DNA of 64,000 bases from Variovorax sp. V93 (GTDB lineage: Bacteria; Pseudomonadota; Gammaproteobacteria; Burkholderiales; Burkholderiaceae_C), in contig NZ_AP028669.1 of the NCBI RefSeq assembly GCF_041154485.1, positions 3,968,001 through 4,032,000 of the forward strand, given 5' to 3'. This document shows positions 46,954 through 55,326 of this stretch, piece by piece. The notes beneath the pieces were generated by a model. The model did no database searches, was not told the origin of the DNA, and saw only the letters and a program-made list of their open reading frames with translations. The position numbers were made by a program, and so were the translations under genes. Positions within the stretch are counted from its first letter, which is position 1. Each line of letters begins with the position of its first letter.

Positions 46954-48072
46954 ATGTTCGTTCGAGAAAACAGCTACTGGCTGGCCAGGCGCCGCTCCCC
47001 CGAAAAAGGCCGCGCCCACATCAACCTGCAAGGGCAAAAACACTGGCCGACCCAGCGCTCCGGTGCGCGCGGTGTCGAGATGCCAGGTCGGGCTGCCTAC
47101 GCCCAGAACGATGCGTACCTGGAACTGTGCAACCCGGGTTGGGATTTGCAGTGGCGTGCCGGAATGGGGAATCTCTATGTCCTCCTGCCGGCTCTCGTGC
47201 TGATATGGATGTGGTATGGATTGGCCATTCACCCATTGCTGTTCAATCAGATCATCTTCTTCTTCGTGAGAAGCGATCGTGTTTCGTCAACGGATCTGTG
47301 GCTCGGCTGGCTCCTGCTATTTCCCCTCGCATCGGCCAGCGCCTTCATGATCTTCGCGTGGTTCCATTACATGGGCATGCGCACCTGCTTCTTCACCCAT
47401 GCCCGGGGACGCATCCGCTTCAACCGGCTCACCCGCAAGGTGTATGTGCTGCGGCCTGCCTACTGCGGCGGCAACGTGGTGCTGGACTGGGAGCGCCTGG
47501 TGGCATTGCTCGAATCCGAAGGGGCCAGCGCAGGCGCCAAGCAGACCATCAAGGCGCTGGCGCTTTACCACCCGCCGTTCAATCCGACCGATCCGAGCGC
47601 TGAGGGCGAAGACTGCATCTTCGTCGGACCGGGGCTGTCGGGTCCGCAAGAGGCAGCGTCCCTGTGGGAGTACATCCGCCAATACATGGAGGCCGGCCCC
47701 ACGGTCGATCACGTGCCTGCCGATGCTTCCTCTACCTACAAAGGCATCGCCCGCTACCTGCATCCGGACTACACCACCTATTGCAGCAAGCCGAGCCGGC
47801 GCCAGTACCAACTGGAGCAGAAACCGGGCTTCATGGAAACAAGCTTCCACATGATGAGCCAAGTGACTTGCTCATGGCCTACGTTCCCGAAGGAATGGCA
47901 AAGCGATTCAGGCATGGGCGAACCGGAAGACAAGCCGGTACAGGCAGGCGCTGTGATGACGGCACTTGTCTACCGGGCACAAGGCAAGCTGAGCAAGGCC
48001 GACGAAATCGAGTTCCTGCAGCACTGGGGAACGGCCGAGGCGCTGCAAGAAGCGATGTCGCGCAAGGCGTGA
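46954..48072 (+). CDS. Membrane-bound candidate immunity protein for the VasX-like effector
   Basis: A 372-residue protein starting nine bases after the effector stop. It has two clear membrane segments (LYVLLPALVLIWMWYGLAI at about 72-90, and WLGWLLLFPLASASAFMIFA at about 112-131) followed by a cytoplasmic domain with WERLVALLESEG and long polar stretches. It resembles the DUF6708 proteins found beside such effectors, though I cannot confirm the match. An inner-membrane location suits protection from a pore-forming toxin. Base composition is again lower in GC than the neighbours. Confidence 0.65.
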   Translation: MFVRENSYWLARRRSPEKGRAHINLQGQKHWPTQRSGARGVEMPGRAAYAQNDAYLELCNPGWDLQWRAGMGNLYVLLPALVLIWMWYGLAIHPLLFNQIIFFFVRSDRVSSTDLWLGWLLLFPLASASAFMIFAWFHYMGMRTCFFTHARGRIRFNRLTRKVYVLRPAYCGGNVVLDWERLVALLESEGASAGAKQTIKALALYHPPFNPTDPSAEGEDCIFVGPGLSGPQEAASLWEYIRQYMEAGPTVDHVPADASSTYKGIARYLHPDYTTYCSKPSRRQYQLEQKPGFMETSFHMMSQVTCSWPTFPKEWQSDSGMGEPEDKPVQAGAVMTALVYRAQGKLSKADEIEFLQHWGTAEALQEAMSRKA

Positions 48073-48141
48073 AGCGACCGCGCAAGCACCGCGCGCCGGA
48101 CGTATCTGTGCGAATGCCAAACGCGGCCCTGCGCTTCTTGC

Positions 48142-49107
48142 TCAGCCCGCCACGCCAAACCCCGTGTCGAATGTGCTCTTCACATCGAGCGGCTGCTTGA
48201 TGAGCCCCACCTGGCGGTAGAAATCCGCCGTGCCTTGCTGGTCGGCAATGACCTGCGCATCGATGGGCACCCACTTCTGCTGGCGGCGCTCGAACTGCAG
48301 CTTGGCCGCCTCGGGCGGAATGCCGATGATGCGGGCCAGCGCGGCCGAATAGGCATCGACGTTGCGGTACGACCAGAGCTGGGCCTTCACCACGCGCTGC
48401 AGAAAGTCCTGCAGCACCGGCCGCTTGGCGGCAATGGCTGCATCGGTGGCCGCGAGGTAGCTGAGCCCCGGCAGCAGCCCGCGCCCGCTCACGAGCACGC
48501 GCGCATGGCGGCTGACCTCGGCCAGCGCGGTGTAGGGCTCCCAGGTGGCCCAGGCGTCGACCGAGCCCTGCGTGAGCGCGAGCTTGGCGTCGGCCGGCGC
48601 GAGGAAGCGGATGTTGACGTCCTCGGGCTTCAGGCCGGCCGCAGTGATGGCCTTGAGCGTGACGTAGTGGCCGATGGAGCCGCGGTTGGTCGCGATGCTC
48701 CTGCCCCTGAGATCGGCGGCGGTCTTGAGCGGCGAATCGGGCCGCACCAGCACTGCCGTGCCGTACGAATCCGAACGGTTCGCGCCGATGGCCTTGACGC
48801 GCGTGCCGGCCGCAAGCGCAAAGATGAGCGGCGCATCGCCGATGGGACCGGAATCGACCGCCGCGGCATTCAGCGCCTCGGCCAGCGGCGCAGCCGCGGG
48901 GAACTCGGACCACTGGATGTCGTAGCCCAGGCCTTCGAGTCCACCTGCCGCTTCGAGCAGCGCGCGCAGCCCGCCCTTCTGGTCGCCGGCCTTGAGAAGG
49001 GGGCGGCCCTGTGCGCGGGCCTGCAATGAGAAGGCGGGCAAGGCCACGGCGGCGGTGAGGCCGCGTGCAAGGAACTGCCGGCGTGATCGGTCGAGATGTG
49101 GGTTCAT
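48142..49107 (-). CDS. Sulfonate-type ABC substrate-binding protein (SsuA-like), last gene of the minus operon
   Basis: A 321-residue periplasmic binding protein with a twin-arginine-like signal (SRRQFLARGLTAAVALPAF). The mature protein starts LLKAGDQKGGLRALLEAAG and has DSGPIGDAPLIFALAAG and VDAWATWEPY, the usual ligand and hinge motifs of SsuA/aliphatic sulfonate binders. It is clearly paralogous to the protein at 57658-58638, sharing GDQ.GGLRAL, QPDSPL/RPDSPL and related blocks. The ATG at 49107 has GGAG upstream. It is encoded far from the start of the operon, behind a cytochrome gene. Confidence 0.9.
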   Translation of the reverse strand: MNPHLDRSRRQFLARGLTAAVALPAFSLQARAQGRPLLKAGDQKGGLRALLEAAGGLEGLGYDIQWSEFPAAAPLAEALNAAAVDSGPIGDAPLIFALAAGTRVKAIGANRSDSYGTAVLVRPDSPLKTAADLRGRSIATNRGSIGHYVTLKAITAAGLKPEDVNIRFLAPADAKLALTQGSVDAWATWEPYTALAEVSRHARVLVSGRGLLPGLSYLAATDAAIAAKRPVLQDFLQRVVKAQLWSYRNVDAYSAALARIIGIPPEAAKLQFERRQQKWVPIDAQVIADQQGTADFYRQVGLIKQPLDVKSTFDTGFGVAG

Positions 49108-49141
49108 GGGTTCTCCGTGTTCAGTCGAGACAAGAAAAAAG

Positions 49142-50308
49142 TCAGTGGATGAAGCCGCCCTTGACGAAGCGCACCGGCTGCGCGTCCATGCGGGCAATCA
49201 GCGCGCCCAGGCCGTCGGCAGGCAGTGCAGCAGCGCCCTGCTCCACCGCGTCGGGCGCACGCTCGCTGCGGCACAGCAGGTCGTCGTCCGACCAGCCCGC
49301 CTTGCCGGGCGCACCACGTGCGCGCAGCCAGCCGTCGCGATCGGCAATGAGCTGGGTGCCGGCCAGTTGCTCGGTGCCGGCGATGAGCGCCAGCGCCTCC
49401 CATCCGGCGGCGGAGTCGGCCACGCAATCGGCAGCCGTTGCAACCGCGCTCGCAGGCGGCCGCAGCAGCACGGTCACGAGGCGCGGGTCTTCGGCCGGCA
49501 CCGCGCCGCCCGCCACGATGCGCACGCGCTGCCCGCGCCAGCTCGCGAGCAGCCGTGGCGGCTGTGAACCGCAGCGCACCGCCATGTCGGGCAGGCCGAT
49601 GGGTTGCGGCCAGCTGCCAAGCGCACGCAGGCTCTGGCCCGCGCCCTGCGCCTTCATGTAGTCGACCAGCGCCCAGGCGTCGGCCTCACCGAGCTTTCCG
49701 GCGAAGCCGGGCATCGTGGGTTGGCCGCCCTGCTGCGCATCGCGCGTGCCGTGGAGGATGCGCCAGAGCAGGTCGCCATCGGCGCGCCGCCACAGCAACG
49801 GACCGCTGAGGTCCGGCGGCCACACCGCCAGCGAGGCTGCGAGCGGGCCTTCGCCCTTGCCGTCCGCACCGTGGCAGGCCACGCAGTTCTGTTGGTAGAT
49901 CACACGGCCCCGGGCGATGGATTCGGCCGTGAAGCCGGTCGGCGATGCCTGAAAGCTGGTGGGCGTTGCAGGCACCAGCACGACGCGCGACTCGGGCCAG
50001 GGCGCTGCGATCAGCAGCATCGGCACCAGCGCGAGAAAGTAGAAGCGCAGGCGCGGCCAGAGCAGCGCGAGCAGCAAAGCGAGCACCGCCACTGCGACGA
50101 ACACCAGCGTCCACGCCAAGCTGCGCGCCTGTCCCAGGTCGATCAGCAGGTTCTCGCCCGACAGCCGCCGCGCCCACGGCCACGCCGGCTGGCCGTGCAC
50201 ATGCTGCGCGAGCCCGAGTGCATCGAGCACGCGCAGCAGCTGCAGCTGGGCGCCTTGCAGCAGGCCGATCAGCAGGTTGAGCCAATCGGCCTCGGGCGTG
50301 CTGTTCAT
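49142..50308 (-). CDS. Membrane-anchored mono-haem cytochrome c with novel C-terminal domain
   Basis: A 388-residue protein. The N-terminal 115 residues contain two or three hydrophobic stretches (WTLVFVAVAVLALLLALLW, FYFLALVPMLLIA). A cytochrome c domain follows (about 130-240) with a single haem site, QQNCVACHGADGKGEGP, and a distal Met candidate in PTMPGFAGKL. The last 150 residues match no domain I recognise and hold three cysteines (VRCGS, ADCVA, LLCRS). It starts one base after the SsuB-like gene stop, inside a sulfonate operon, where a cytochrome is unexpected. It might accept electrons from oxidation of a sulfur compound (inference). Confidence 0.82.
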   Translation of the reverse strand: MNSTPEADWLNLLIGLLQGAQLQLLRVLDALGLAQHVHGQPAWPWARRLSGENLLIDLGQARSLAWTLVFVAVAVLALLLALLWPRLRFYFLALVPMLLIAAPWPESRVVLVPATPTSFQASPTGFTAESIARGRVIYQQNCVACHGADGKGEGPLAASLAVWPPDLSGPLLWRRADGDLLWRILHGTRDAQQGGQPTMPGFAGKLGEADAWALVDYMKAQGAGQSLRALGSWPQPIGLPDMAVRCGSQPPRLLASWRGQRVRIVAGGAVPAEDPRLVTVLLRPPASAVATAADCVADSAAGWEALALIAGTEQLAGTQLIADRDGWLRARGAPGKAGWSDDDLLCRSERAPDAVEQGAAALPADGLGALIARMDAQPVRFVKGGFIH

Positions 50309-50309
50309 C

Positions 50310-51098
50310 TCACCAGGTGGCGTCGAGCCCCAGGTGCCGCAACGCCTCGTGCCGCAGTTCGGCGAGCCTCGCATGGCCGCGGTGCCGCGGATACGGCAGG
50401 TCGACCACGATCTCCGCCGCAATGCGCGCCGGCCGGTCGCTGAGCACGATCACGCGGTTGGCGAGGAACAGCGCCTCCTCCACGTCGTGCGTCACCAGCA
50501 GCGCCGAGAAGCCCGCGCGCTGCCACAGGTTGACCAGCTCGCTCTGCATCGCGATGCGCGTGAGCGAGTCGAGCTTGCCGAGCGGCTCGTCGAGCACCAG
50601 CAGCTGTGGATCGTTGACCAGCGCACGCGCCAGCGCCACGCGCTGCGCCATGCCGCCCGAGAGCTGGTGCGGAAAGGCCTTGGCAAAGTCGGCGAGGCCG
50701 ACAAGCTTCAGCGCCTCGTCGACGCGGCCGCGCTGCGCCTTGAGCACGCCGCGCGCCTGCAGGCCCAGCGCCACGTTGTCCCACACGCTGCGCCAGGGGT
50801 AGAGCGTCGGGTCCTGGAACACGACGATGCGCGAGGGGTCGGGCCGCGTGATGGGCGCATCGTCCTGCGTGATGCGGCCGGCCGTGGCAGGCTCGAGCCC
50901 CGCCACCAGGCGCAGCAGCGTCGACTTGCCGCAGCCGCTCGGCCCCAGCAGCGCGACGAACTCGCCGGGCTTCACCGTGAGGTCGATGTCGTCGAGCACC
51001 TGCAGCGGCCCCGCAGGCACATCGAACCAATGGCTCACGCCGCGGATGTCGATGTGCGCGCCGGCCTGGCGCACGTTTGCATCGGCAATGGCTACCAT
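50310..51098 (-). CDS. ssuB: Sulfonate-type ABC transporter ATP-binding protein (SsuB-like)
   Basis: A 262-residue ATPase: Walker A GPSGCGKST, Q-loop RIVVFQDPTLYPWRSV, signature LSGGMAQRVALARAL, Walker B LLVLDEPLGKLDSLTR and switch VTHDVEEALFL. LGKLDSLTR after Walker B is typical of SsuB/TauB/NrtD proteins. It overlaps the permease gene by seven bases. It is the only ATPase of the 48-61 kb cluster and so probably serves all its binding proteins. Confidence 0.93.
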   Translation of the reverse strand: MVAIADANVRQAGAHIDIRGVSHWFDVPAGPLQVLDDIDLTVKPGEFVALLGPSGCGKSTLLRLVAGLEPATAGRITQDDAPITRPDPSRIVVFQDPTLYPWRSVWDNVALGLQARGVLKAQRGRVDEALKLVGLADFAKAFPHQLSGGMAQRVALARALVNDPQLLVLDEPLGKLDSLTRIAMQSELVNLWQRAGFSALLVTHDVEEALFLANRVIVLSDRPARIAAEIVVDLPYPRHRGHARLAELRHEALRHLGLDATW

Positions 51099-52174
51099 TT
51101 CACGGTCCCCTTCTGCCACGACAGCACGCGGTCGCGCACCTTGAAGAGCAGCGTGATCAGGCCCGAGCACAGCACGGCCATCACGATCAGCGCGGCGTAC
51201 ATGTTCGAGTACGAGGCCCAGCCCTGCGCCCACGAAAGATAGAAGCCCAGCCCGGCCTTCACACCCATCATCTCGGCCGTGACGAGCACCGAGAACGCCG
51301 CGCCCAGCCCCATGAAAAGGCCCACGAACACTTGCGGCAAGGCAGCCGGAATCGCCACGCGCAGCACCAGGAAGCGCTCGCTCGCGCCCATGGTGCGCGC
51401 CACGTCGTAGTAGTTGCGGTTGACCGAAGCGACACCCGACCAGGTGAGCACCGCCACAGGAAAGCCCGTGGCGAGCGCGATCAGGAACACCGCGGCCGCA
51501 TAGCTCGACGGAAAGAAGAAGAACGCCAGCGGCAGCAGCGCCGAAGCCGGCACCGGCCCCACGAAGCGCAGCACCGGATGCACCCAGTAGCCCGCGATGC
51601 GCGACCAGCCGATGGTCACGCCCGTGAGAAAGCCCGCGAGCGCGCCCAGCACGAAGCCGTGGGCCAGCAGCCGGGTCGAGTGCAGCAGGCTTTCTCCGAG
51701 GCGGCGCCAGTCGTCGATGTAGGTCTCGACCAGGCTTTGCGGCGGCGCGAAGAACGGCGTGGGGAGCAGCGCGAGCTTGGCGGTCGCGATCTCCCAGATG
51801 GCGAACAGCACGGGCAGCGCGACCAGCCATGGGCCCGCGGGCCGCAGCGTGCGCGCAACGCGGCCGGCGCGCGGCCCAAGCGATGCAACGGCCAGCAGCA
51901 ATGCGCCCACCGCAATGGCGGCGATGCCGAACTCGTCGGTGTAGGCCCAGTCGCTGAAGCCGACGGGCTTGTTCGGCCAGCAGAGCGTGAGCAGGCCCAG
52001 GGCGAACCATGCCGCAGCGGCGGCGAAGCCGATGCCCCATGCGGGCGCAGCTGCTTGAATGCGGGTCGATGTCGAAGCAGGAGCCGGCGCGCGTTCGGGC
52101 GCCGCGGCTCCCACCCTCGCCCTCCCCCGGAAGGGGAGTGAATCGAAGCCCAATGCGGGGTCTGGGGTGCTCAT
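51092..52174 (-). CDS. ssuC: Sulfonate-type ABC transporter permease (SsuC-like) with repeat-derived N-terminus
   Basis: A 360-residue permease, longer than the usual 260-290 residues. The core (about 110-355) is SsuC-like with VLRFVGPVPASALLPLAFFF and the coupling motif YYDVARTMGASERFLVLRVA. Two extra hydrophobic stretches precede it (about 35-60 and 70-90). Residues about 10-25 read DSLPFRGRARVGAAAP, which is a translation of a REP-like palindrome at 52108-52145. A mobile palindrome has therefore entered the 5' end of the coding region, or the true start is further downstream. The first codon overlaps the stop of the preceding binding-protein gene. Confidence 0.88.
   Translation of the reverse strand: MSTPDPALGFDSLPFRGRARVGAAAPERAPAPASTSTRIQAAAPAWGIGFAAAAAWFALGLLTLCWPNKPVGFSDWAYTDEFGIAAIAVGALLLAVASLGPRAGRVARTLRPAGPWLVALPVLFAIWEIATAKLALLPTPFFAPPQSLVETYIDDWRRLGESLLHSTRLLAHGFVLGALAGFLTGVTIGWSRIAGYWVHPVLRFVGPVPASALLPLAFFFFPSSYAAAVFLIALATGFPVAVLTWSGVASVNRNYYDVARTMGASERFLVLRVAIPAALPQVFVGLFMGLGAAFSVLVTAEMMGVKAGLGFYLSWAQGWASYSNMYAALIVMAVLCSGLITLLFKVRDRVLSWQKGTVKW
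52108..52145. repeat. REP-like palindromic unit inside the 5' end of the ssuC-like gene
   Basis: The core CCCTCCCCCGGAAGGGGAG is shared with the two intergenic units at 54061-54096 and 54136-54172. CTCCCC and GGGGAG pair around the centre. Here it lies within the coding frame of the permease. Confidence 0.65.
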
Positions 52175-53184
52175 GCGAGTGGATCGAAAGAGACGTGTTC
52201 GGCAAAGCGCACCGGATCGGTGGTCTTCTTGAGCACGCCGACACCGCGGAAATCGCGCGCGTAGAACTCCACCTCGTCGCGCAGGTTCTTGCCGAGCGGA
52301 TGGTGGCTGTGCGTGAGCGTGCCGAGCAGCGCACGCAGGTCTTCCACCGGCACCTTGGGCGAATACTTCGCAAACAGCTTCGCCGATTCGTTCGGGTTCT
52401 CGGCCACGTAGTCGGAGGCTTGCGCGATGGCGCGCACGAGGGCCGCGACGGTCGGCTTGTCCTTGCGCACCAGTTCGCCGCGCGCGCCGACGATGCAGCA
52501 GACCTTGTCCTTGTATTCGCCCGAGAGGTTGCTCGCAATCTCCACGAAGGCGCCCTTGTTGCGCTTCTCGATCAGGTAGACGTTGGGGTCGCCATCGGCA
52601 ATGGCGTGGATCTCGCCCTTCTGCACCGCGATGTCGAGCAGGTCGGCCGGGTACTGGCGCCAGGTCACGTCCTTGTCGGCGTCGATGCCGTTCTTCGCGA
52701 GCAGGATCGAGAAGAAGTTCTTGCCCGGGCTCGCGATGTCCGACACGCCGATGATCTTGCCCTTGAGGCTCGCAAGGCTGGTCGCGCCCGCGTTCTTCGC
52801 ACCCACCAGCCGCACGCAGCCGCCGTGCGAGCTGCCGACGATCTTCACGTCGAAGCCCGACTCCAGCGGCTTGAGCCAGCGGTGGATCATGCCCACCGCC
52901 GCATCGGCCTTGGCCGTGGCCAGCGACTCCAGCAGCTGGTCGGTGGAGCCGGTGTAGTTGATCAGGTCCACCTGCAGGCCATTGCGCTCGAAGTAGCCGC
53001 GCTCCTGTGCAACGACGACGGGCGAGAGGCAGAACGCGGCGGCGTTCCATGCAAAAGTGAGCTTGCGTGCCTGCTGCGAGAAGGCCTGCGAGGCGATCAG
53101 GCCGCCCGAGGCGACCACGGCAGCGGCGCCGCCTGCGCGCAGGACACCCCGGCGCGATATAGGGCGTGAAAGAGATGCGGTCAT
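52171..53184 (-). CDS. Sulfonate-type ABC substrate-binding protein (SsuA-like)
   Basis: A 337-residue periplasmic binding protein with a twin-arginine signal (SRRGVLRAGGAAAVVASG). The mature part begins RKLTFAWNAAAFCLSPVVVA, and QERGYFERNGLQVDLINYTG matches the NMT1/SsuA pattern. GKIIGVSDIASPGKNFFSIL is the second-lobe motif. It sits directly upstream of the permease and ATPase with a four-base overlap and is the most likely cognate binding protein of that transporter. The C-terminal DPVRFAEHVSFDPL is also seen in nitrate/sulfonate binders. Confidence 0.92.
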   Translation of the reverse strand: MTASLSRPISRRGVLRAGGAAAVVASGGLIASQAFSQQARKLTFAWNAAAFCLSPVVVAQERGYFERNGLQVDLINYTGSTDQLLESLATAKADAAVGMIHRWLKPLESGFDVKIVGSSHGGCVRLVGAKNAGATSLASLKGKIIGVSDIASPGKNFFSILLAKNGIDADKDVTWRQYPADLLDIAVQKGEIHAIADGDPNVYLIEKRNKGAFVEIASNLSGEYKDKVCCIVGARGELVRKDKPTVAALVRAIAQASDYVAENPNESAKLFAKYSPKVPVEDLRALLGTLTHSHHPLGKNLRDEVEFYARDFRGVGVLKKTTDPVRFAEHVSFDPLA

Positions 53185-53206
53185 CGGGAACTCCAGTAGT
53201 TTTTCT

Positions 53207-54031
53207 TCAGAGCAGCAGATCGGGCTCCGCTTCGACCAGGCCTTCGTAGAGGCTGTCGAAGGAATGGATGGCCCCCTCCGGCCCTCCGATCTGGCTGTGC
53301 GTGTGGCGCGCGGTTTCCTCGTCGATGGGCTGCGGCTTGCCGGCGGCCTCGGCAAGGAGTTGCGTGTGGCAGGCGTTGTCGAGCGCGATGTACCACCAGG
53401 CGGCGGCCTCGACCGTGGGGCCCGCGGTCAGGATGCCGTGGTTCTTGAGGATCGCGCCTTTCTTGTCGCCCAGCGCCCGCGCGATGCGCTCGCCCTCGCT
53501 GGTGTCGACCACCATGCCGGTGAAGTCGTCGAACAGTGCCACGTCGCCGTGGAACACGCAGCTGTCCTGCGTGATCGTGTCGAGCTTGCGGCCGAGCGTC
53601 GACCAGGCCTTGCCGTAGGTCGAATGCGTATGCGCGGCGGCAACGATCTTCGGGTTGTGCTCGTGGATCGCGGCATGGATCGCGAAGGCGGCCTTGTTGA
53701 GCGGCCGGTCGCCGATCACCGTCTCGCCCTTCGCATTGACCAGCAGCAGGTCGGAGACCTTGATGCGCGAGAAGTGGACGCCCAGCGGATTGACCCAGAA
53801 GTGATCGCCGAGCTCCGGGTCGCGCGCAGTGATGTGGCCGGCCAAGCCTTGGGCGAAACCGAAGCGCGCGAACAGGCGGAATGCACCTGCGAGACGCTCC
53901 TGCCGGTGGCGGCGCTCGGCCTGCACGCTGGTGCGCGGCGGGATCGGGTCGAACCAGTATTTCTGCTGCGGGTGAGGGTTGAGCTTGAGCGGCTGGGCCG
54001 CGTGGCGGTCGATGGAAAGAACGACATTCAT
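53207..54031 (-). CDS. Class II aldolase/adducin-family protein
   Basis: A 274-residue cytoplasmic protein of the class II aldolase fold. RLFARFGFAQGLAGHITARD is the N-terminal motif. The metal-binding histidines are in AAAHTHSTYGKAWSTLG, and a third lies in ILKNHGILTAGPTVEAAAWW. Family members cleave sugar phosphates or dehydrate methylthio-sugars. The substrate here is unknown, but its position between an SsuD-like monooxygenase and sulfonate transport genes suggests it handles a carbon product of desulfonation. The ATG at 54031 has GAGAT upstream. Confidence 0.88.
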   Translation of the reverse strand: MNVVLSIDRHAAQPLKLNPHPQQKYWFDPIPPRTSVQAERRHRQERLAGAFRLFARFGFAQGLAGHITARDPELGDHFWVNPLGVHFSRIKVSDLLLVNAKGETVIGDRPLNKAAFAIHAAIHEHNPKIVAAAHTHSTYGKAWSTLGRKLDTITQDSCVFHGDVALFDDFTGMVVDTSEGERIARALGDKKGAILKNHGILTAGPTVEAAAWWYIALDNACHTQLLAEAAGKPQPIDEETARHTHSQIGGPEGAIHSFDSLYEGLVEAEPDLLL

Positions 54032-54060
54032 CGGAGATCTCTTGGGGTATTGGGTGTTGC

Positions 54061-54096
54061 TCCTTCCCCTTCCGGGGGAAGGCTGGGATGGGGGCA
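54061..54096. repeat. REP-like palindromic unit (inverted copy)
   Basis: CCTTCCCCTTCCGGGGGAAGG contains a strong stem and, read on the minus strand, gives the same CCCCCGGAAGGGG core as the other two units. With 54136-54172 it forms a head-to-head pair separated by about 40 bases, in the 149-bp gap between the monooxygenase and aldolase genes of the operon. A pair like this could attenuate or stabilise the transcript. Confidence 0.65.
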
Positions 54097-54135
54097 CGAC
54101 GGCTTCCAATGCAGTGGCAGTGGTCGAGGCCGCGA

Positions 54136-54172
54136 GCCCCCACCCCTGCCCTCCCCCGAAAGGGGAGGGAGA
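54136..54172. repeat. REP-like palindromic unit
   Basis: CCCTCCCCCGAAAGGGGAGGG forms a stem-loop, preceded by CCCCCACCCCTG. It is inverted relative to the unit at 54061-54096 and in the same orientation as the coding-region copy at 52108-52145. It begins just after the stop codon of the SsuD-like gene. Confidence 0.65.
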
Positions 54173-54180
54173 AAGTCAGG

Positions 54181-55290
54181 TCACGCCGCTTTGCGAGCCA
54201 AAGCCGCGCGCTGCGCCACCAGCTCGCGCGTGCGCGGAATCAGCTCGCGGCCGTAGTCGATCGCGTCTTCCAGCGGATCGAAGCCGCGGATCAGGAAGGT
54301 GGTCACGCCCAGGTCGTAGTAGTCGAGCAGCGCATCGGCCACCTGCTCGGGCGTGCCGACCAGCGCCGTGCTGTTGGAGCGGCCGCCGATCTCCTGCGCC
54401 ACCGCCGTCCACAGGCGCTTGTCGAGCCGCGTGCCCTTCTCCGCCGCGGCGAGCAGGCGCTTCGCGCCTTCGCTTTGCTGCGGTCCGCCGCGGTTGTAGC
54501 CCTGCACCACGCGCAGGCGCTTCGTCTCAGCCAAGATGTTCTCGGCGCGCGCCCACGCGGCCTCTTCGGTCTGCGCGAGGATCGGGCGGAACGAGACCGA
54601 GAAGCGCACGCTGCGCCCATGCTTGGCGGCCTCGGCACGCACGCGCGTCGTGAGTTCGCGCGCCTGGTCGAGCGACTCGCCCCACAGCGCATACACGTCG
54701 GCGTACTTGCCGGCCACCGGAATCGCCGCCTCCGAAGCACCGCCAAAATACACCGGCACATGCGGCCTGCCATTGCGCGTCTGCACCGGCTTCACTTCGG
54801 AGAAGGCGTTCTGGAAGCGGTAGTGCGCGCCTTCGTGGTCGAAGGGCTTGTCGGCGGTCCACACCTTGTGCAGCACGTCGAGGTATTCGTCGGTGCGTGC
54901 ATAGCGCTGGTCGTGGCCGAGCCAGTCGCCGTCGCGGCGCTGTTCCTCGTCGGAGCCGCCCGAGATGTAGTGCACCGCGAGCCGGCCGCCGCTGAACTGG
55001 TCGAGCGAAGCGAACTGCCGCGCCGCCAGCGTGGGTGCGACGAAGCCCGGGCGGTGCGCAAGCATGAAGTGGATTCGCTCGGTGACCGAGGCGGCGTAGG
55101 CCACGGTGAGCGTGGCATCGGGGCCGGTCGAATGGTGCGGCACCAGCACGCGGTCGAAGCCGGCGTTCTCGTGCGCCTGGGCGAAGGCGCGCACGTAGTC
55201 GCGGTCGATGGCCGGGCCCTTGGCGGCGTGGATCTCCGAGACCTTCTGGCCCTGGATCATGCCGATGAATTCAACGTCGTTCTGGCTCAT
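54181..55290 (-). CDS. ssuD: LLM-class FMNH2-dependent sulfonate monooxygenase (SsuD-like)
   Basis: A 369-residue bacterial luciferase-like monooxygenase. Shared SsuD segments are GFDRVLVPHHSTGPDATLTV, LAHRPGFVAPTLAARQFASL, FSGGRLAVHYISGGSDEEQ and VYFGGASEAAIPVAGKYADV. The C-terminal region has the loop with YNRGGPQQSEGAKRLL and STALVGTPEQVADALLDY. Such enzymes cleave the C-S bond of alkanesulfonates with reduced FMN and O2, releasing sulfite and an aldehyde. No flavin reductase gene (SsuE type) is in the window. Other LLM substrates such as sulfones remain possible. Confidence 0.9.
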   Translation of the reverse strand: MSQNDVEFIGMIQGQKVSEIHAAKGPAIDRDYVRAFAQAHENAGFDRVLVPHHSTGPDATLTVAYAASVTERIHFMLAHRPGFVAPTLAARQFASLDQFSGGRLAVHYISGGSDEEQRRDGDWLGHDQRYARTDEYLDVLHKVWTADKPFDHEGAHYRFQNAFSEVKPVQTRNGRPHVPVYFGGASEAAIPVAGKYADVYALWGESLDQARELTTRVRAEAAKHGRSVRFSVSFRPILAQTEEAAWARAENILAETKRLRVVQGYNRGGPQQSEGAKRLLAAAEKGTRLDKRLWTAVAQEIGGRSNSTALVGTPEQVADALLDYYDLGVTTFLIRGFDPLEDAIDYGRELIPRTRELVAQRAALARKAA

Positions 55291-55326
55291 GGTGTCCTCG
55301 TGTTTTCAGAATGGATGCGTGGTGGG

